Part shown: positions 59,555 through 64,000 of the stretch, one piece after another
Numbering within the stretch: position 1 is the first letter of the stretch
Layout: every line of letters begins with the position of its first letter
Source: Candidatus Roseilinea sp.
Lineage (GTDB): Bacteria; Chloroflexota; Anaerolineae; J036; Brachytrichaceae
Assembly (NCBI GenBank): GCA_025998955.1
Contig: AP024676.1
Location: 1,178,001-1,242,000, forward strand
Length of the DNA stretch: 64,000 nt
Reading direction: 5' to 3'
The notes under the pieces: generated by a model
Database searches by the model: none
What the model was told of the DNA's origin: nothing
Seen by the model: the letters and a program-made list of their open reading frames with translations, nothing else
Made by a program: the position numbers and the translations under genes

Positions 59555-62500
59555 TCATGACCACATGCACAAGCGTTCGACATATGCCGCCGACCCATCA
59601 CGCAGCCAGCCGTCGAGCTGTGCTTGGTCTTTGAGTTGCTGACCCCGCAGACGCGGCACGACGGCGAAGCCGGCCTTCACGTTGGGCAGGGCCGTCATGT
59701 CGCCCCACAGCTTCTCCCACTGCGTCACGGGGAAGATGTCCTCTTGCCCGTGCCCCCAGCGCTTCTTGACATCCTTGAGCGTGATATAGGTCGGCATGCG
59801 CGCGCCGACGGCGCGGATGGCTGCGCTCACCTTGCGCTCGTCGTTGAGATCGGCAGGTGTGAGTCCAAAGACGTCGAGCAGTTGATAGATGTCTATCCAG
59901 CACGTCGCGCTGTTGTAGTATGAGAGCACGAACTCGGCCTCCTCGCGAGGCATGGCCAGTCCTTCGACCAGCCGAATCTGACCGTCCACACGGGCCAACC
60001 CACCGCCGCGGTCCTCCACACGGCGCGTGATCACCTCAAAGGTTAGACACGCGCCGCGGGCGATATGTAGGCCGAGCAGGGCCGGATCTACGTCGGCGCC
60101 CAGCGTGTCTATGTTGTGCAGCATCAGGTAGCGCAAGTTGGGGTAAGCGTCCAACATGGTGCACAGCGTGCCGTTGCGCAGCAGGTTGGGAACCTCGAAC
60201 CAGTGGCCGACCGGATGCAAGCACTGCATCGGGGTGTTGTCGGTGTAGTCGCTGCCCTCGCCGGCATGTTGTGCCCAACTGATCAGCGCAGCATGCAGGC
60301 TCTCGCGCACTTTCTGCGCCTGCTCGTCGAGCAGTTGCTGCGGCATCTCCTCCCACTGGAAGCGCAGATCGCGCGCCATGGGAACCATGCGCAGGCCGAC
60401 GCTGCGCCCCTCGGAGAGATAGATCGGCACATCCGGCGAGGATGGATGGTTGATGATGAACGATTCGATCGGGCCGTGTGTCAGATAGCTGGTGGTGATG
60501 ATGTGCGGGAGGCGCGCATCGTATTGGCGTGCCACGCGCCGGCTTTTGGCCAGGTGTACCTCGATAAATGAGCGATGCGTGCCGCCCAGTTTGGCGAAGG
60601 GGTGTAGCGCTTTGACGACGCCGGCGCCCTGCGTCCAGCGGCTGCCGGCGCCGGCGGCCAGCGTCATCACGGCTGCGCGTCCATCGCGCAGCGCCTCGAT
60701 GCCGATCCGCTCGAATTCGCCGAGCTCGGCGCGATCGGTCGCATCCACGACAGGATGGCCGGCGTCGGACGTGAGCGCGCGAGCGGGCACGTCCTCGATC
60801 TGCACGTTGGCCGGCAAGCGGTTCTGTGCCAGGCCGATGCGGCCACTCCGCAGGTCGGCCCGGATCTGCTCGTGCAACGCGCGGTCGAAGCCGAAAGCGC
60901 TCAGCAGCTCTTCGAGCGAGCGCGTCGCCCCGGACGCTTCAGCCGTGCGATCCAACTGCGGCAGCAGCCGGTCGAACAGCGCCTTGGTCATGCCGGCGAA
61001 CTCGGGACGGCTGCGCGTTGCGTTGGCGAACCGGTCGAGGTCGGCGCGGCGCGCCGGCGTGAGCATACGCTGATCCAGCTTGACCAGCCGGGGGGCGTGC
61101 AGCGCATAGTAACCGGTGGGCATCAGCGCGTCTTCGCCGCACAGCAAGTCGGCTCGCGTGCCGATGGGGTTGATGGCGAAGTCGTAAACGACCGGATCCA
61201 TGGCGAAGGGCAGGGCATACTGCAACTCGCGCTTGGTGGATAGCATGATGTCATGCAGTTGGGCCTTGGCCTGTGGCGCGATCTCCGGCGCAACGATGAA
61301 GCCCATGCCGCCGCCGCTCATGCCGCCCAGCATCCAGAAGCCCCAGAACGCTTCGCCGAACGCTCGTTTGGCGCGCTCGATCAACGTCTCGGTGTAGAGA
61401 TTGCTGGCCCACGGGATGATAGTTTGCAGCGGGCCGAAGAAATTGTGTGTGGTGAGCCGGCCGATCTCCTTCACGGCTTGCCGTGGGTCGGCACCGCGAA
61501 GGGCGATCAAGATGTCATCCAGCACCTGCATGGCATCTCTGCGGCCGATCCATTCGGCTTCGCTGCGCAACAAATACTTCTCGGTCACCATCTCCAAGAT
61601 CGGCCCGACGTTCTGCGCCATGCCGCCATGGACAAGGATGAGCGAATCTTGCAGCATCTGGCGCACGGCATCGCTGGCATCATTCTGATCGAGGATCTTG
61701 TGGTTCGGCAGCAGCCGCCCCCGGCTGATGCCGTATTCGGGGTCGCCCGCTTCGGCCAGCACGCCATAGATCAACTTCATGCCCGGCCATACGCCGCCAC
61801 TATCCTGCCATCCGCCGCCGCTGCCGGCCAGCCATTCGCCGAGGATGGCGCGCGCGGCCACCAGCCGGCGTTCATGCTCGGCCAGCGGGCCGGTGAGCGA
61901 TTTGGCCTGGCCGGTGGCCCGCATGCAGCAGGCGATCAGGCAGGCGAGCAGACTGGTCGAGACGGCCAGCCGTGAGCCTTTCGGGATGTCGTTCACGTTG
62001 CTGACCAGCTCCAGTCCGTAGCCTGGGCCGACCAGCCGGGCGAGCAGTTCGCTCAACGGTTGGTCGGCGCCTTCCATGCCCGGCGGCACGATGCCTGAGG
62101 CGATGATGGCCGCCTTCAGCAGGCCGAGATAATCACGCGCGAAGTCGAATACGTCGCGCAAGTGAGTGAGGTCGGCGGTCGCGCCCAGATCCACGCTGGT
62201 CAGGCGCAGCACCGGCTCGTCAATCACGCGCAGGTAGGCCTCGACCGGCGGGCGCGGCGCCGCATCTCGCCCGCGCACGGCCAGGTCAATCGAGACGTTC
62301 AGCACGCGCGCGCCCTCGGGGAAGTCCATGCCCAGGAAGAAGATGTCGCTCCATGCGCTGTGTGAAAGGTCCATCCGCACCGGCGTCCGTTCGCGTAGGA
62401 TCACGCTGCTGGAGGCGCACGATGAAACGTTCAGCCCGTTCGCCGCTTCCTTCGCGTCTCCACGATCGAAGAGTTCTCTACGAATGCGCAAGGGCTGATC

Positions 62501-62956
62501 GGCGGGATGGCCGATGCGGAACATCCACTGGTTGCCGCGCACGGTGCGCACGCTGCGGCGTACCTGATCGGCCAAGGTTTGAAAGGCGAGGCGGTGATAG
62601 GTCTCTGCGAGGGCGCTGGAGAGCGCGTTGTTTGGCCCATTCTCCTGCCACGCGCGCTGAAACACGGCGATGGCTTCTTCGAACCGGCGGTTGAGGAGAT
62701 GCTCGTACCCCACGAATGGGATCAAGCCGCGATCTTGCATATCGGGCCTGGCCGGTAGGTGAAAGCGATGGATGGCATACAGGAAGAACAGCGCGCGCAC
62801 GCGCTCGTAGAGGTTGTCGCTGCGCTTGCGGAACGCATCCAGCGCCGCACATTCCTCGATCAGCTCGCTCAAGCTGGCCTGCCGCGCGAATGCGTCCAGC
62901 GAGCGATTGCGCACGCTGGGATCGCTGGCCGTGATGATCTCGATGAGATGTGTCAT
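59555..62956 (-). CDS. Bifunctional sugar kinase (GHMP) and UDP-sugar pyrophosphorylase fusion
   Basis: 1133 residues from the ATG at 62956. The N-terminal 165 residues are helical, with [26 protein letters not shown] kinase domain of the fucokinase type follows ([55 protein letters not shown]). The C-terminal ~440 residues are a UDPGP-type nucleotidyltransferase ([43 protein letters not shown]). It would phosphorylate a free sugar and convert it to an NDP-sugar. In plant/Bacteroides fucokinase-pyrophosphorylase the order is reversed. The GHMP glycine loop (GSRLAVS) is degenerate. Confidence 0.8.
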   Translation of the reverse strand: MTHLIEIITASDPSVRNRSLDAFARQASLSELIEECAALDAFRKRSDNLYERVRALFFLYAIHRFHLPARPDMQDRGLIPFVGYEHLLNRRFEEAIAVFQRAWQENGPNNALSSALAETYHRLAFQTLADQVRRSVRTVRGNQWMFRIGHPADQPLRIRRELFDRGDAKEAANGLNVSSCASSSVILRERTPVRMDLSHSAWSDIFFLGMDFPEGARVLNVSIDLAVRGRDAAPRPPVEAYLRVIDEPVLRLTSVDLGATADLTHLRDVFDFARDYLGLLKAAIIASGIVPPGMEGADQPLSELLARLVGPGYGLELVSNVNDIPKGSRLAVSTSLLACLIACCMRATGQAKSLTGPLAEHERRLVAARAILGEWLAGSGGGWQDSGGVWPGMKLIYGVLAEAGDPEYGISRGRLLPNHKILDQNDASDAVRQMLQDSLILVHGGMAQNVGPILEMVTEKYLLRSEAEWIGRRDAMQVLDDILIALRGADPRQAVKEIGRLTTHNFFGPLQTIIPWASNLYTETLIERAKRAFGEAFWGFWMLGGMSGGGMGFIVAPEIAPQAKAQLHDIMLSTKRELQYALPFAMDPVVYDFAINPIGTRADLLCGEDALMPTGYYALHAPRLVKLDQRMLTPARRADLDRFANATRSRPEFAGMTKALFDRLLPQLDRTAEASGATRSLEELLSAFGFDRALHEQIRADLRSGRIGLAQNRLPANVQIEDVPARALTSDAGHPVVDATDRAELGEFERIGIEALRDGRAAVMTLAAGAGSRWTQGAGVVKALHPFAKLGGTHRSFIEVHLAKSRRVARQYDARLPHIITTSYLTHGPIESFIINHPSSPDVPIYLSEGRSVGLRMVPMARDLRFQWEEMPQQLLDEQAQKVRESLHAALISWAQHAGEGSDYTDNTPMQCLHPVGHWFEVPNLLRNGTLCTMLDAYPNLRYLMLHNIDTLGADVDPALLGLHIARGACLTFEVITRRVEDRGGGLARVDGQIRLVEGLAMPREEAEFVLSYYNSATCWIDIYQLLDVFGLTPADLNDERKVSAAIRAVGARMPTYITLKDVKKRWGHGQEDIFPVTQWEKLWGDMTALPNVKAGFAVVPRLRGQQLKDQAQLDGWLRDGSAAYVERLCMWS

Positions 62957-63012
62957 CAAAAGAACCAAGAGTGAGGAATCAAGAATCAAAAGTCGTGAGT
63001 CGTGAGTCGTGA
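62957..63012. repeat. Heptamer array (GTCGTGA-type)
   Basis: AGGAATC, AAGAATC, AAAAGTC, GTGAGTC, GTGAGTC and GTGAGTC units fill the gap between the kinase fusion and the GalU-like gene. Confidence 0.88.
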
Positions 63013-63013
63013 G

Positions 63014-63856
63014 TCATCCTCTTGCCGCAAGTAACTCGACCAGTTGCGCCAATACCTCGGCGCGGTCTTTACCGGCGAGCGCGAGCGCGAGCTGCGCGTT
63101 GAGCAAACCGTAGCGCACACCGATGTCGTAGCGGCGGCCCAGCACTTCGTAGGCCAAGTAGCGTTCGCGATGTGCTAATGCAGCTAACGCGTCCGAGAGC
63201 GTGATCGCGTCCCCGCCGGCAGCAGCCTGCTCTGCCAACAGCTCCATCACTGTAGGTGTGAGCGCGTGGATGCCGAAGAAACACAGGTAGTAGCCGGCGC
63301 GCAGGCCGGGCACGAGCAGCGTTTGTTCCGCTTCGGTCGGTGTCGGCTTCTCCAGCACGCAATCCACCTGGTACAGCCGCTGTTGGTTGGGGAGTCGTTT
63401 GCCGCCTACTGCGCCGTAGTTTGGCAGCAGCGACTCGCGCGTGGCTTGTACTGCCGATACGCTGCAGGCGTGTGCCTCGGCCATGCGCACCACCTGCTGG
63501 GCGCAGGTGCTCCCATCACCGTCGTCGCTCAAATGCAGGTGATCGCCGACCAGGTGGAGGAAGGGCTCGTGACCGGTGAACGCTCGCGCGCACAGCACGG
63601 CGTGGCCATAGCCGCGTGGCTCATGCTGCTCGACGAATGACAGCCGGCGCGCATGTGCGCCGGCTGCGGCAGCATACGCCTCTGCATCGCCGGGATGCAC
63701 GACGACGCAGATGTCATGGATGCCTGCGGTGAGCACTTCCTCGACGATGATTTGCAGTGCAGACTTCTGGGCGCCGTCGCGATCTATTAGCGTTTGCAGC
63801 GGAAGGCCGCGCTGGTTCCGCCCGGCAGCAGTGATGACCGCTTTCGTGATCTTCAT
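63014..63856 (-). CDS. GalU-like nucleotidyltransferase
   Basis: 280 residues. The N-terminal [16 protein letters not shown]...[27 protein letters not shown] corresponds to the UTP-glucose-1-phosphate uridylyltransferase core, followed by [22 protein letters not shown] and [12 protein letters not shown]. The usual GxGTRxLP loop reads GRNQRGLP. Its substrate may be glucose 1-phosphate or another sugar phosphate. It is upstream of the kinase/pyrophosphorylase fusion in the same direction, suggesting a joint nucleotide-sugar role. Confidence 0.8.
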   Translation of the reverse strand: MKITKAVITAAGRNQRGLPLQTLIDRDGAQKSALQIIVEEVLTAGIHDICVVVHPGDAEAYAAAAGAHARRLSFVEQHEPRGYGHAVLCARAFTGHEPFLHLVGDHLHLSDDGDGSTCAQQVVRMAEAHACSVSAVQATRESLLPNYGAVGGKRLPNQQRLYQVDCVLEKPTPTEAEQTLLVPGLRAGYYLCFFGIHALTPTVMELLAEQAAAGGDAITLSDALAALAHRERYLAYEVLGRRYDIGVRYGLLNAQLALALAGKDRAEVLAQLVELLAARG

Positions 63857-63910
63857 AGTGCTCCAGCGAAATCGAGTTGCCCGCAGTGTACTTGACCGCC
63901 GCCGATTCGC

Positions 63911-63916
63911 TATACT
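63911..63916 (+). promoter_or_regulatory. -10 box of ubiX (TATACT)
   Basis: TATACT ends 13 nt before the ubiX ATG, predicting a leader of about 6 nt. The only TTGAC-like box (63892) is 13 nt upstream, too close to be a normal -35. Confidence 0.45.
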
Positions 63917-63929
63917 GGCAGCTCATCGC

Positions 63930-64000
63930 ATGACGACGCCTCGACGACTGATCATCGGTATGAGCGGCGCAAGCGGCGCGATCCTGGGCATTCGCCTGCT
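63930..64000 (+). CDS. ubiX: Flavin prenyltransferase UbiX, N-terminus only
   Basis: The frame from the ATG at 63930 gives MTTPRRLIIGMSGASGAILG then IRL, running off the window. GMSGASGA-x-x-G-x-R-L is the N-terminal FMN-binding signature of UbiX/Pad1, which makes prenylated FMN for UbiD-type decarboxylases. It is divergent from the GalU-like gene (73 bp). Confidence 0.9.
   Translation, partial: MTTPRRLIIGMSGASGAILGIRL

Overview
The window is a GC-rich, densely coded bacterial chromosome segment with no rRNA, tRNA or CRISPR array that I can see. It most resembles Chloroflexota, possibly an Anaerolineae/Roseilinea-type lineage. The reasons are a CIRCE-controlled hrcA-grpE-dnaK-dnaJ operon, lysine biosynthesis on the LysW carrier protein, a SpoVS protein, a MEMO1-family protein, and -10 boxes lying only 9-13 nt before several start codons. 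The taxonomic call is inference. Thermus-type bacteria share the LysW pathway but fit the rest less well.

Layout. (1) 1-12.3 kb, minus strand: a long co-directional run starting at a strong promoter plus CIRCE operator: hrcA, grpE, dnaK, dnaJ, a lipoprotein with a glycoside-hydrolase-like domain, a DJ-1/PfpI protein, a Uma2-type protein, a GT-C membrane glycosyltransferase, hisS, nadK and a truncated M20 peptidase. (2) 12.4-23.2 kb: a catabolic island with a two-domain nitrilase, a Rieske oxygenase, a flavin monooxygenase, a PrpB-like lyase, an Asp/Glu-racemase-fold protein, an alpha/beta hydrolase-fold protein, a membrane protein, a homologue of plant red chlorophyll catabolite reductase (RCCR), an isochorismatase-family amidase, PsuG and a nucleoside hydrolase. 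Together they suggest a pathway opening a nitrogen heterocycle, possibly a tetrapyrrole, through alkyl-maleimide/maleamate-like intermediates. (3) 23.3-32.1 kb: CBS and universal-stress proteins, a zinc-ribbon protein, Gmk, rhomboid, MEMO1-like, DsbA-like, GT4, LPG-synthase-like, PHP and SpoVS. (4) 32.2-44.6 kb: an alpha/beta hydrolase, a UxaA-type sugar-acid dehydratase, an aldehyde dehydrogenase, an ABC permease fused to a MenA-type prenyltransferase, a nucleoside phosphorylase, LepA, a chorismate mutase of the yeast (AroQ-beta) type, and an MBL hydrolase.

(5) 44.6-64 kb: a large Thr-rich surface protein, then a dispersed lysine (alpha-aminoadipate) locus: homocitrate synthase, lysK, lysJ, lysZ, lysY, lysX and lysW. 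It is interleaved with a lipase, a PadR regulator with its membrane-protein partner, a candidate structured ncRNA, and the trio of circularly permuted ATP-grasp, Alpha-E and transglutaminase proteins. The window ends with a sugar kinase/UDP-sugar pyrophosphorylase fusion, a GalU-like protein and the start of ubiX.

Most intergenic gaps are filled with tandem degenerate 7-bp repeats. Several are arranged as inverted pairs forming hairpins, and a few have spread into coding sequence. Protein functions are assigned from motifs and remembered family sequences; no database search was run.
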